A stretch of 36,743 nt of DNA from CAZGMN01 sp964645765 (GCA_964645765.1 CAZYBE010000033.1:1-36743), one strand, 5' to 3'. Counted from the first letter of the stretch, positions 1-7,058 are shown. Numbers and translations are program-made. Notes: generated from the sequence alone by a model not told the origin.

Positions 1-381
1 GGCAATCATCCTTGACTCAGGCTCTATCTTCTGCTTGATGAAGGAAAACCTGACAACGAATAAGCTCAGCAGAAGAGCAAAAACAGCCATCATGGCGTAT
101 GCCCAAGCTTTCTTAAAAGGCCAGGGGGCGATAGAAGATACTCGGAATTCTCTTTGCTCAGTCGCTTTTTGAACGGCCTCCTGCCATTCCCTCTCTTCCC
201 AACCTATTCTCTCCTTTGCCAGCCATTCCTTTGTTTTTTCCAAGGATACAATAAATGAATCGTATTCCGCTCGGCATTCAGGGCATAGCTGGAGATGAGC
301 TTTAATCGCTAATATTTTCGGCTGAGAAATTTCAGAACCTGCCATTAAGGGCAGCAGACGCCTGACTTTCTTGCAATTCAT
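1..381 (-). CDS. Anti-sigma factor with zinc-finger (zf-HC2) domain, C-terminus beyond window
   Basis: Read by hand from the minus strand. It begins at the ATG of position 381 and stays open to the window edge. The N-terminal ~50 residues carry the zinc-binding pattern of ZAS-type anti-sigma factors: Cys3 and a His-x3-Cys-x2-Cys motif (AHLQLCPEC, about residues 28-36). One membrane segment follows, about residues 90-108, rich in Ala, Met, Phe and Leu (positions ~60-115). Such proteins hold their partner sigma factor at the membrane until a signal arrives. The ATG overlaps the TGA of the sigma gene (ATGA, 378-381), so the two are translationally coupled and very likely form a pair. The extracytoplasmic C-terminal part is not visible. 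Confidence 0.8.
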   Translation of the reverse strand, partial: MNCKKVRRLLPLMAGSEISQPKILAIKAHLQLCPECRAEYDSFIVSLEKTKEWLAKERIGWEEREWQEAVQKATEQREFRVSSIAPWPFKKAWAYAMMAVFALLLSLFVVRFSFIKQKIEPESRMIA

Positions 382-944
382 TCTTTCACTTCCTTTCCTG
401 GTGTTGGGTAAATTTTCTCGAATTGTGTCCTGATCTTCTGCCTCGCCCGCGAAAGATGGGCGCGGACGCTCATCGAAGAGCAGCCGAGAATCTCTGAGGC
501 TTCTTTAACGGAAAAACCTTCTCCGTCCCGCAAAAGAAAAACGGATTTTTCTTTGGGGCTCAGATTCTGCAGACAAAGCTCGATTTTGGCTTTTGTTTCT
601 TTGTTCATGAGCTGTTCTTCAGGATTAAGGTCAGCTCTGGATATAAAATTTTTCTGAGTCTCTATGATATTCTCATATCTCTTTTTTCTTCTTAAAAAAT
701 CATAGGCAGAATTTATGACGATGCTGTAAAACCAGTTTTTAAAGCTCTTGCCTTTTTTAAATTTATCAAGATACTTGAAGACCTTGATCAAAGCCTCCTG
801 GCAAATTTCTTTCGCTTCTTCCAAATCTCCAGTCATTCGATAGGCCATGTTCAGCAATCCTTGACGATAGGGCCGAAGAAGAATCTCGAAGGAGGCCTCA
901 TTTCCCTGGAGTGCCTCCTCAACCAGCTCATCTTCATTCTTCAT
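378..944 (-). CDS. ECF-type RNA polymerase sigma factor (sigma-70 family)
   Basis: About 188 residues, the usual size for an extracytoplasmic-function sigma factor. Region 2 spans about residues 15-90 (FEILLRPYRQ through FKNWFYSIVINSAYDFLRRK) and contacts the -10 element. Region 4 spans about residues 120-178, with the helix-turn-helix LGCSSMSVRAHLSRAR that contacts the -35. Regions 1.1 and 3 are absent, as in ECF factors. The chosen start is ATG at 944. An in-frame TTG at 953 with AGAAG four bases before it is a real alternative. The anti-sigma gene overlaps the stop codon. The FecR-domain protein lies upstream on the same strand, 238 bp away. A TTGACA lies at 1073-1078 but no good -10 follows, so the promoter is unresolved and may be recognised by the sigma factor itself. 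Confidence 0.9.
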   Translation of the reverse strand: MKNEDELVEEALQGNEASFEILLRPYRQGLLNMAYRMTGDLEEAKEICQEALIKVFKYLDKFKKGKSFKNWFYSIVINSAYDFLRRKKRYENIIETQKNFISRADLNPEEQLMNKETKAKIELCLQNLSPKEKSVFLLRDGEGFSVKEASEILGCSSMSVRAHLSRARQKIRTQFEKIYPTPGKEVKE

Positions 945-1121
945 CCCTATCAATATACTTCTCTTCTCTAAGAAATGTTAAGGCTCAAAGGAAGCGCGGC
1001 CATCTTTCTTAGAAAGGTTTAAAAAATATATGAGGAGCATTCAGAAAATAAAAAACCTGAACCTGTCAACCCCCCTAGAACAGAATATCTTGAGGATTTT
1101 AAGTGAGAAGTCAAGGATTAG

Positions 1122-1165
1122 GGGGACACAATACTTAATTGATTCTGTTTATAAATTATGTCCCC
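1122..1165. repeat. REP-like GGGGACA palindrome
   Basis: GGGGACACAAT (1122-1132) is matched by the reverse complement of 1155-1165 (GGGGACATAAT) with one mismatch, around a 22-base AT-rich centre. It sits in the 237-bp gap between the sigma gene and the FecR-domain gene, just downstream of the latter's stop codon. The GGGGACA...TGTCCCC form resembles the palindromes mobilised by REP-associated (Y1) transposases in several phyla. No transposase is in the window, and a role as a 3' mRNA stabiliser or weak terminator is equally possible. Confidence 0.5.
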
Positions 1166-1190
1166 ATATTTAACTTCTTCATTTACATAT

Positions 1191-3296
1191 TTATTTATCT
1201 TTTCCTTTATCTTTTCCTTTTCCGCCGCTGGAGGAGCCACCTGAGCTTCCCCTCTCAGAAGACTGGCCACTAGAAGAGCCAGAGGATGAGCCCTCAGCGC
1301 TCGAGCTAGAGCCGCCGCCAGAGTAAGACACGCCTCCGCCTCCTCCACTTCCCATGGCTGAGATGCCCGTCATTGTCGTCATGTTATGGGAACCGCGGAC
1401 ATCCGTTGAGGAAAGATTGAGCTCAGGACAACGAATCTCGTTGTTTCGGCTGACATAATGAATGGACACTCCTGCAGCTCGGGCAACCCAGGAGTCAGGG
1501 TTCCAATCCCTGAAGTGCGCAGGAGGAACAGGCTTTGGAGCGACGGGGACATACAAAGCACTCTCCCCTCCTCTGCGAGATAAAGCTCCCTTTTCTACGG
1601 TCATTCTCTCCTCTCTAACATTAGCCTTCCCTTCTCTAACCAATTGCGGCTGAGGTATCTCAATTGATGTTTTCTTCCCGGCCCTAGGCCCCTCGAAGAC
1701 ACTCATGGCGACATCCTGAAAAACTCTTGCCCTCATGTTGCTGACCCTGAAAGTATTCACCGCTTCCTGGTAGGGATTCTTGATGGCTTTTTGGGGAATG
1801 GACTCTTTCTGGATCGGCAATGGGCTTGAAAAAACTCTCACAGCTTTCTCATGGATCCTTGAAGCATTTAAATCTTCCTTCTTGACTCCAACTATATGCT
1901 GGGGAATCTTTTTCAGAGGAGCGATGACTCTATTATCTCCTTTATTAAAAGCAGTGACCATACGCTTATAGATATTGTTAAATTCCTTGGGAAGCGGCAA
2001 GGTGTTGGATGTATCCTTCTTTTTTAGCTGGTCTTTTCGAATTGAGTTGATGACTTTGGGAGCGACTGAAACTCTAGACCCCGGAAAACTGCCAACAAAG
2101 AAATTATAGGGATAATATAGCCAATTGTAGGAGCCATAAAAATTCGACCAGTAATAGAACTCATAAACCATCCAATCCAAAGACCTCATCCAATACATCG
2201 AACCCAAATAATCCATCGGCGACCAGGGTCTCCAACTGTAGTTTCCGAAGTAGAAACCCCAATCGACCCAGGCCGGAGCAAAGGTCGAGCCAGGCCTCCA
2301 CAGCCAGCCAAGCTCTTCGTCCCAAAACCAGAAGCCAAGGTGTAAGGGAACCCAACCCCAGACTTCATCAGGCACCCAGAAAAGCTCTTCGTTGATCTCT
2401 CTCCACTTGCCGTAATAGTAAGGCTGCCAAGCTATTAAAGAAGAGCTGTTGAAATAAGGCCTCCATACATAGCCGTAAAGGCTGTTCCAAACCCACTCTC
2501 CATAGATGATTGAGTACCGTTGAGCAAAAGCTCTTACAGCCCAGGACATTTTCTGGACAGGAGCAGGGATGAAATTCTTCCCTGTGTGGAGCTCTTCAAA
2601 ATTTTCGTTCATATCCATATTCCAAGACTCGAAATCTGCATAATCTTCATACTTTCCCTCAACAGCCTTCTGATCCTTGGAAATGGTCAGCTCGCCCGAT
2701 TTCTCTATCATTCTTCCTTCAAGGTTTTGCTCGTCGGGCCCATAGAGGACATGGATTTGCCCAAATCTGAGGTGAATGTCAGTGCTCCCATCCTTTCTGG
2801 CCTTGACCATGGCCACAGTCTGATGGCTAAACTTGATGGCAGAGTTGGGAGTTACTATCTGGAAAATCTCAGGGCGGTTGTAGCGCTTGTACTGGATATA
2901 GATCATGCCCTTGTTGAGAAGGAGGTTGCTGATTTTATTCTTGGTGCTGAGGCTTGCGGCCATGATGGTTTCAATCTTTAACTCTGTGGCAAAGTCGAGC
3001 CTGACAATCGTTCCGTTGTCGAACTGAATCTCACACCTTCTTCCTTCAGGGGTGCGGATGGTGTCCCCAGGGACCAAAGGAAGGTTCAGGACAGCAATCT
3101 CAGGCCTTTCCTCCCCCTCTCTTATAACCATAGGGTCTTTGCCGTCATTCTTGACTTCGGTGTAGCTGATATGGCCGAAATAAAAATCTGTTTTTGGCGA
3201 ACGGATGTATTGATATTGGGACTTTGAGAAGGCAAAAAGCGGAATGAGGAAAAATAAGATAAAGGCTCCGATTGCCAATATTTTGTTTTTTTTCAT
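1191..3296 (-). CDS. FecR-domain membrane protein with Trp/Tyr-rich (DUF6600-like) region and Ser/Gly tail
   Basis: About 701 residues. The start is ATG 3296, preceded by AGGAGG at suitable spacing; an earlier in-frame start at 3347 would put 17 residues before the membrane helix and has no such site. A hydrophobic N-terminal segment (residues 5-23) is a signal anchor or signal peptide. Residues ~70-180 form a FecR-type domain (GDTIRTPEGRRCEIQFDNGT, then a second beta-rich half), as in proteins that sense or relay envelope signals to ECF sigma factors. Residues ~255-390 are unusually rich in Trp, Tyr and Pro (for example GYVWRPYF, VWGWVPLHLGFWFWDEELGW), like the DUF6600 family. The last ~60 residues are Ser/Gly low complexity ending in a KGKDK repeat. 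It lies just upstream of the sigma/anti-sigma pair, which suggests a signalling link. The ligand is unknown. Confidence 0.8.
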   Translation of the reverse strand: MKKNKILAIGAFILFFLIPLFAFSKSQYQYIRSPKTDFYFGHISYTEVKNDGKDPMVIREGEERPEIAVLNLPLVPGDTIRTPEGRRCEIQFDNGTIVRLDFATELKIETIMAASLSTKNKISNLLLNKGMIYIQYKRYNRPEIFQIVTPNSAIKFSHQTVAMVKARKDGSTDIHLRFGQIHVLYGPDEQNLEGRMIEKSGELTISKDQKAVEGKYEDYADFESWNMDMNENFEELHTGKNFIPAPVQKMSWAVRAFAQRYSIIYGEWVWNSLYGYVWRPYFNSSSLIAWQPYYYGKWREINEELFWVPDEVWGWVPLHLGFWFWDEELGWLWRPGSTFAPAWVDWGFYFGNYSWRPWSPMDYLGSMYWMRSLDWMVYEFYYWSNFYGSYNWLYYPYNFFVGSFPGSRVSVAPKVINSIRKDQLKKKDTSNTLPLPKEFNNIYKRMVTAFNKGDNRVIAPLKKIPQHIVGVKKEDLNASRIHEKAVRVFSSPLPIQKESIPQKAIKNPYQEAVNTFRVSNMRARVFQDVAMSVFEGPRAGKKTSIEIPQPQLVREGKANVREERMTVEKGALSRRGGESALYVPVAPKPVPPAHFRDWNPDSWVARAAGVSIHYVSRNNEIRCPELNLSSTDVRGSHNMTTMTGISAMGSGGGGGVSYSGGGSSSSAEGSSSGSSSGQSSERGSSGGSSSGGKGKDKGKDK

Positions 3297-3327
3297 CGCT
3301 TCCCTCCTTAAACTTTGCATCCATTGT

Positions 3328-3358
3328 ATTATAAAAGCAATATTCATGCCAAATGCAA
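3328..3358 (-). promoter_or_regulatory. Probable promoter for the FecR-domain gene
   Basis: On the minus strand a perfect TATAAT (3328-3333) is preceded by TTGCAT (3353-3358) with a 19-base spacer, longer than ideal. Transcription would start near 3321, giving a leader of about 25 bases containing the AGGAGG site. A consensus TTGACA at 3379-3384 lacks a good -10. Confidence 0.45.
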
Positions 3359-3490
3359 TATGGCTAAGACGAGGAGCATGTCAATCCTTCCCGTCCTTTA
3401 TGACTGCCATATGTTCTACAAAGAGGACAGCCCCCTCTGAAGCGATGGATAAGGGGTTTAAACGGCTTGCGACTCAGCTCAAACGGTCCA

Positions 3491-3546
3491 AAAACACGCC
3501 GGCTTCGAATCGCCTGGCAAAGGCTAAGTGGTTCGAAAACACGCCG
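3491..3546. repeat. Short direct repeat AAAACACGCCG with adjacent inverted repeat
   Basis: AAAACACGCCG occurs at 3491-3501 and again at 3536-3546, 45 bases apart. Between and just beyond them CGCCTGG (near 3510) and CCAGGCG (near 3557) form an inverted pair. The stretch lies in the 640-bp gene-free gap 3297-3937, directly before hairpin element copy 1, and may be a degenerate part of the same element. I see no credible gene here. Confidence 0.4.
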
Positions 3547-3564
3547 TTCTCCTTTACCAGGCGA

Positions 3565-3844
3565 AGGCAGAGTGGTGAGGAAGCCGTGTGAAAGGCTGAG
3601 CGGGCAGGGTTCCTCGACCGAAGGGAGAGGAGAGCGACCTTGGAGGGGGAACCGCTTCGCGTTCCCCCTTCCAACGCTTCCGCTGCCTCCCCTTCTCGGA
3701 CGCTTCAAAGCGTCCTGCGACCAAGGGGTCATACCCCCTTGGAACCCCCCGCTGCTTTGCCGATGGGCAAAACAGCGAGGCCTGAAACCGAGCCGCTTTT
3801 GCCTCGCTGGGGCAAAAGCGGCGTGCTGACGAACCACTCTGCCT
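3565..3844. repeat. Hairpin-rich non-coding element, copy 1, with 12-bp inverted ends
   Basis: The block is bounded by AGGCAGAGTGGT (3565-3576) and its exact reverse complement (3833-3844). Inside are five hairpins in a row. AGGGGGAAC 3644-3652 pairs with 3661-3669. GGACGCTT 3698-3705 pairs with 3708-3715. CCAAGGGG 3721-3728 pairs with 3735-3742. CGCTG/TTTGCC 3750-3761 pairs with 3766-3777 with one mismatch. CCGCTTTTGCC 3793-3803 pairs with 3811-3821. The first three, with the same flanking words (GCCTCCCCTTCTC, CTGCGA), recur in opposite orientation in the element at 6061-6390. The design resembles a MITE or a structured intergenic repeat. Reading frames across it are by-products of its GC-rich palindromes. 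Confidence 0.7.
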
Positions 3845-3863
3845 GAGCTTTATCCGGTTTTTA

Positions 3864-3893
3864 TTGACAATTGTCGAGCAATCTATTTAGAAT
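3864..3893 (+). promoter_or_regulatory. Promoter of the FBP aldolase/phosphatase gene
   Basis: TTGACA (3864-3869), an 18-base spacer, then TAGAAT (3888-3893), five of six matches to the -10 consensus. Transcription would start near 3900, giving a leader of about 38 bases that includes AAGGAGG (3927-3933) four bases before the ATG. Confidence 0.7.
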
Positions 3894-3937
3894 TGATAAG
3901 TCAATCGGTCAGACTCATTAAACTCAAGGAGGTTTAA

Positions 3938-5038
3938 ATGAAAATCACCCTCAGTATCTTAAAAGCGGATATAGGCAGCATTGGCGGCCATATCAAACCG
4001 AGTGAGGCGCTCTTCAATGAAGTCAAGAACTTTGTTAAGAACAACGGCAAGAACCTGCTCCATGACTTCTATCTCAGCCATACCGGAGACGACATTGCCA
4101 TCCTTTGCACTCATGAAAGGGGCGTTTCGGACGAAAAAATTCATAAAATGGCCTGGGATGCTTTCATTGCCGGAACTGCGGTTGCCAAAAAACAAGGGCT
4201 TTATGGTGCGGGTCAGGATTTGTTGAAAGACGCTTTCAGCGGAAACATCAAAGGCATGGGACCTGCTGTGGCCGAGATGGAATTTGAAGAACGGCCCAAC
4301 GAGCCGTTTGTCTTTTTCGCGGCTGATAAAACCGACCCCGGCTGCTATAACCTTCCTTTCTACCTGGCCTTTGCCGACCCGATGCACTGCTCCGGACTGA
4401 TTCTGAGCCCCAAGATGAGCAAGGGGTTTATGTTCCGCATCATCGATGTTGAATACACTGAAAAAGACAAAGTCATCGAGCTCAACGCCCCGGAGGATGC
4501 TTATGACATCGCTGCTCTCCTCCGGGACAATGAACGGTATGTCATCGAGGCCATTCATGCCAGGAGCACAGGAAATCAGGCTGCGGCAGTTTCAACAACC
4601 CGGCTCCACAACATCGCCGGAACATACACAGGAAAAGATGACCCTGTGGCCCTGGTCAGAGTTCAGGGCGAATTCCCGGCAACAGGCGAGCTGCTATCTC
4701 CCTTCCAGATTGGGCATTTTGTCGCCGGCTTTATGAGAGGCAGCCACAACGGCCCGCTCATGCCCTGCAAGCTAAACGCAACCATCTCCTTTTTCGACGG
4801 GCCTCCGGTTGTCACTGCAGCAGCTTTCTGCGTCAGAGAAGGAAAGCTGACAGAGCCGGCCGATGCCTTTGACCATCCCTACTGGGATTATGTCAGACAT
4901 CGGGTAGCCGAAAAGGCGACAGAAATCAGGCGGCAAGGGTTCAATGGAGCTGCCATGCTTCCCTACAGCGAGCTCGAATACGGAGGAATCGTCGAGAAGT
5001 TAGAAAAGCTAGAAAAGAAATTCAAGGTGCGGGATTAA
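3938..5038 (+). CDS. fbp: Fructose-1,6-bisphosphate aldolase/phosphatase (bifunctional, archaeal type)
   Basis: 366 residues, full length for the family. One cytoplasmic enzyme condenses dihydroxyacetone phosphate with glyceraldehyde-3-phosphate and then dephosphorylates fructose-1,6-bisphosphate to fructose-6-phosphate, making gluconeogenesis unidirectional. Visible family features are the metal-binding N-terminus (LKADIGSIGGH, residues 8-18), HTGDD (48-52), and GTYTGKDDP (228-236), where Tyr230 and Lys233 match the aldolase tyrosine and Schiff-base lysine. GPLMPCKLNAT and the C-terminal EYGG block are also conserved. The family is known mainly from archaea and deep-branching, often thermophilic bacteria. 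The gene has its own promoter and an ideal ribosome binding site. A Nudix gene follows after ~200 bp in which I see no other gene. Confidence 0.93.
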   Translation: MKITLSILKADIGSIGGHIKPSEALFNEVKNFVKNNGKNLLHDFYLSHTGDDIAILCTHERGVSDEKIHKMAWDAFIAGTAVAKKQGLYGAGQDLLKDAFSGNIKGMGPAVAEMEFEERPNEPFVFFAADKTDPGCYNLPFYLAFADPMHCSGLILSPKMSKGFMFRIIDVEYTEKDKVIELNAPEDAYDIAALLRDNERYVIEAIHARSTGNQAAAVSTTRLHNIAGTYTGKDDPVALVRVQGEFPATGELLSPFQIGHFVAGFMRGSHNGPLMPCKLNATISFFDGPPVVTAAAFCVREGKLTEPADAFDHPYWDYVRHRVAEKATEIRRQGFNGAAMLPYSELEYGGIVEKLEKLEKKFKVRD

Positions 5039-5246
5039 TAGGCTCCAAAATCCAAGCAGCTATCGATGGAAGCTTCCGCAAATCCGTGATATGAAGAGGC
5101 TCAGGTTAGGTGCTGAGATAATCGTTTGAAGGCTGAACGGGCTTTTAAGCAGCGAAGAAGATTCCACGTTTTGCTCGGAACAGGCTGCGCGATCCCTCAA
5201 AATAAGAAAAGGAGATCGGAGCCTGAAAACTGATTTGAAAATCGCC

Positions 5247-5666
5247 ATGAAAAGAAGCCGAAATCCAGTCCCCACTGTTGATATCATCATCGAAATCAAA
5301 AACAAGGATGGAGAAGAAGGAATCGTGCTCATCAAGAGAAAGAATCCTCCTTATGGCTGGGCCCTGCCTGGAGGATTCGTCGATTATGGAGAACGACTGG
5401 AAGAGGCAGCTCGGCGGGAGGCTAAAGAAGAGACGTCTCTCGATATTAGACTCAAGTCTCAACTCCACACCTACTCCGACCCAAAGCGTGACCCTCGCCA
5501 GCATACGATTTCAACAGTCTATGTGGCCACAGCAAAAGGAAAACCCACGGCCAAGGACGATGCTCAGGAAATCAGGATATTCCAGAGAGGAGAAATCCAT
5601 TTTCCTCTTGCTTTCGACCACAGCCAAATAATCGCCGATTATTTTCGATGGAAAAAAGAAAGATGA
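5247..5666 (+). CDS. Nudix hydrolase
   Basis: About 139 residues. Nudix enzymes cleave nucleoside diphosphates linked to another moiety using divalent metal. The Nudix box begins at GFVDYGE and runs through REAKEETS, fitting G-x5-E-x7-RE-x2-EE; the usual Gly after EE-x is Ser here. The strand before it (VLIKRKNPPYGWALPGG) is typical of the ADP-ribose/NADH branch, but the substrate cannot be fixed. The start is uncertain. ATG 5247 fits the family length but lacks a Shine-Dalgarno site. TTG 5235 is in frame, and CTG 5223 lies about eight bases after AAGGAGAT. The next gene overlaps the stop as ATGA. Confidence 0.85.
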   Translation: MKRSRNPVPTVDIIIEIKNKDGEEGIVLIKRKNPPYGWALPGGFVDYGERLEEAARREAKEETSLDIRLKSQLHTYSDPKRDPRQHTISTVYVATAKGKPTAKDDAQEIRIFQRGEIHFPLAFDHSQIIADYFRWKKER

Positions 5667-5911
5667 AAGAAAAAAAGAAAAAACTAAAGGCTGATATCGA
5701 GCTCAAGGAAGTCCATAAAGTCTGGGGACCGGTAGAGGCTGAGGTGATCAAAAATTTTCTCGAGAGCAGCGGGATCCTCTGCATTCTTAGAGGGGAGGTT
5801 GTCCAGTCAGTCTCTCCTATTTCTGTGGATGGGATGGGAGAGATAAAAGTTCTGGTCTCAGAAAAAGACTACGATTTAGCCAAGAAGCTTCTCAAATCCC
5901 CCAAAATCTGA
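5663..5911 (+). CDS. Small DUF2007-like protein
   Basis: 82 residues from ATG 5663, which overlaps the Nudix TGA (ATGA). An upstream in-frame ATG at 5648 would add five residues. After a Lys-rich N-terminus the fold pattern is VHKVWGPVEAEVIKNFLESS, then GILCILRGE, and a final IKVLVSEKDYDLAKKLL. This is the beta-alpha-beta layout of DUF2007 (putative signal-transducing) proteins, which resemble the PII fold. The function is unknown. Tight coupling suggests co-expression with the Nudix enzyme. I see no hairpin-plus-T-run terminator after it. Confidence 0.7.
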   Translation: MKEKKKKLKADIELKEVHKVWGPVEAEVIKNFLESSGILCILRGEVVQSVSPISVDGMGEIKVLVSEKDYDLAKKLLKSPKI

Positions 5912-6060
5912 CCTCAACAACTCAATCCATTCCGACACTTTCTTTTTTGTGCACTTCCCTATTCTGTTTGACAATGCGCCTAAGGTGTTCAAGACGAAAT
6001 AATAAAAGTAATTAATTTCATTGGTTCTCTTCCATTCTGTGTGGGTTCTATGAACATCCT

Positions 6061-6390
6061 ATTCGGAATGGCCTCGCTCCCAATCAGGTTTTTAACGCCG
6101 TTCCCTCACAGCCCTTCTCGGCGGCTGCGGAACTCGCTCCGCTCAGACATCCTCGCCGCCCGGCAAGGCCGGGTTCCCTCGAAGGGCAACGACGTTGCGA
6201 AGCTACGTCGTTAGGGAATCCAAGGGGATATGTCCCCTTGGTCGCAGGACGCTGGGAAGCGTCCGAGAAGGGGAGGCAGGGAGCGACGAGAAATCGGAGC
6301 GACCGTTGGAAGGGGGAATGCGGAGCGATTCCCCCTCCAAAGTGCGAGGAGAAGGCTAAACCTTCAATGGTCGCTCCGGCCATTCCGAAT
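6061..6390. repeat. Hairpin-rich non-coding element, copy 2, with perfect 13-bp inverted ends
   Basis: The ends are ATTCGGAATGGCC (6061-6073) and its exact reverse complement (6378-6390). Internal hairpins include CCCGGC 6159-6164 with 6168-6173, AACGACGT 6188-6195 with 6205-6212, CCAAGGGG 6220-6227 with 6234-6241, GGACGCT 6247-6253 with 6258-6264, and AGGGGGAAT 6311-6319 with 6328-6336. The last three are the same stems, in reverse order and orientation, as in copy 1 at 3565-3844; differences fall mostly in loops and linkers. It lies in the 688-bp gene-free gap 5912-6599. I see nothing clear in 5912-6060. 6391-6532 is AT-rich and leads into the mraZ promoter. Confidence 0.75.
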
Positions 6391-6532
6391 ATGCGTTTTT
6401 AATGGCGCATCGCTGAGCTCCAGCCGAGGCTGCCTGAAATACTGCGCTCATATTTATTATTATTCTCCAGATAGTAGCTTCACTTATTTCCATACTATAT
6501 ATAGAAAAATAAAAAAATAATGAATTTTTTTC

Positions 6533-6561
6533 TTGACATTATGCTCTTTCTCTCATATATT
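6533..6561 (+). promoter_or_regulatory. Promoter of the mraZ/dcw operon
   Basis: TTGACA (6533-6538), a 17-base spacer, then TATATT (6556-6561). Transcription should start near 6568. No other promoter of this quality was noticed in the dcw run, where genes overlap or lie within nine bases, so it may drive most of the cluster. Confidence 0.8.
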
Positions 6562-6571
6562 TCATAAAAAA

Positions 6572-6597
6572 TGGGAAGGAACGGGAAAAATTGGGAA
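6572..6597 (+). promoter_or_regulatory. MraZ-type operator: three GGGA repeats at 10-base spacing
   Basis: TGGGAAGGAA, CGGGAAAAAT and TGGGAAATA follow one another, with the GGG triplets at 6573, 6583 and 6593, one helical turn apart. MraZ proteins are known to bind tandem TGGG-type repeats spaced ten bases upstream of their own gene. Here the array lies downstream of the -10. Its last repeat is about where a ribosome binding site for the ATG at 6600 should be, so it may act at DNA and possibly RNA level. Confidence 0.75.
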
Positions 6598-6599
6598 AT

Positions 6600-7058
6600 A
6601 TGTTGATAGGAAGCTACACAGCACGGTTCGACAAGAGCGGCCGAATAAAAATTCCGGAGAAATTTCGTATCTCCATCGAAGAAAATTACGGCAAAGATGT
6701 TTTCGTTACTTCTTTGACAGATGAATCTGTCCAAATCTACCCCCTTCCCGTCTGGGAAAAGCTCTCGGGCATTTCGGATGAAGGGACCCTTCATCTCAAG
6801 CCTGCTATAAGAAAATTCATGATCAGAGTGAACAGGAGAGGAAATCATAATCAAATTGACTCCAAAGGACGCGTCTTGATCAGCCAGGTCTTAAGAGAAA
6901 GAGCAAACCTCGAAGAGCAGGTTGAGGTTATCGGGCTTTCCAATCACTTAGAAGTCTGGAACAAAAACAGGCTTGATGCCTCACTCGAGGAAAAACCCTT
7001 GACAAATGAGGACTTTGAAAACATTTCCCAGCTCCTGCCCCAGGGGAAAGATAAATGA
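6600..7058 (+). CDS. mraZ: MraZ, transcriptional regulator of the dcw operon
   Basis: 152 residues. MraZ has two AbrB/SpoVT-like DNA-binding halves and forms a ring-shaped oligomer. First half: GSYTARFDKSGRIKIPEKF (about residues 4-22). Second half: HNQIDSKGRVLISQVLRE (about residues 83-100). The start ATG 6600 matches the family N-terminus; a TTG at 6591 would use part of the operator as codons. The gene follows the promoter and GGGA array directly, consistent with autoregulation, and overlaps rsmH by ATGA. Confidence 0.95.
   Translation: MLIGSYTARFDKSGRIKIPEKFRISIEENYGKDVFVTSLTDESVQIYPLPVWEKLSGISDEGTLHLKPAIRKFMIRVNRRGNHNQIDSKGRVLISQVLRERANLEEQVEVIGLSNHLEVWNKNRLDASLEEKPLTNEDFENISQLLPQGKDK

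Noticed and set aside
1191..1400. Ser/Gly/Lys-rich C-terminus of the FecR-domain protein as a frameshift artefact
   Set aside because: The frame is continuous, ends in a normal TAA and the low-complexity tail is coherent (Ser/Gly then KGKDK repeats).
3364..3846. Several overlapping reading frames of 66-157 codons on both strands
   Set aside because: They run through the GC-rich hairpin element, have no ribosome binding sites or recognisable domains, and exist on both strands at once as palindromic DNA tends to produce.
3959..4558. 199-codon minus-strand frame opposite the FBP aldolase/phosphatase gene
   Set aside because: The + strand protein has all catalytic motifs; the antisense frame matches nothing I know.
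5039..5234. Possible RNA gene or riboswitch before the Nudix gene
   Set aside because: Only a short GGAAGCTTCC palindrome is visible; no tRNA arm pattern, terminator or known riboswitch core was found.
6084..6520. Reading frames of ~96-99 codons across the second hairpin element
   Set aside because: Same reason: composition of the element, no initiation signals, no family resemblance.
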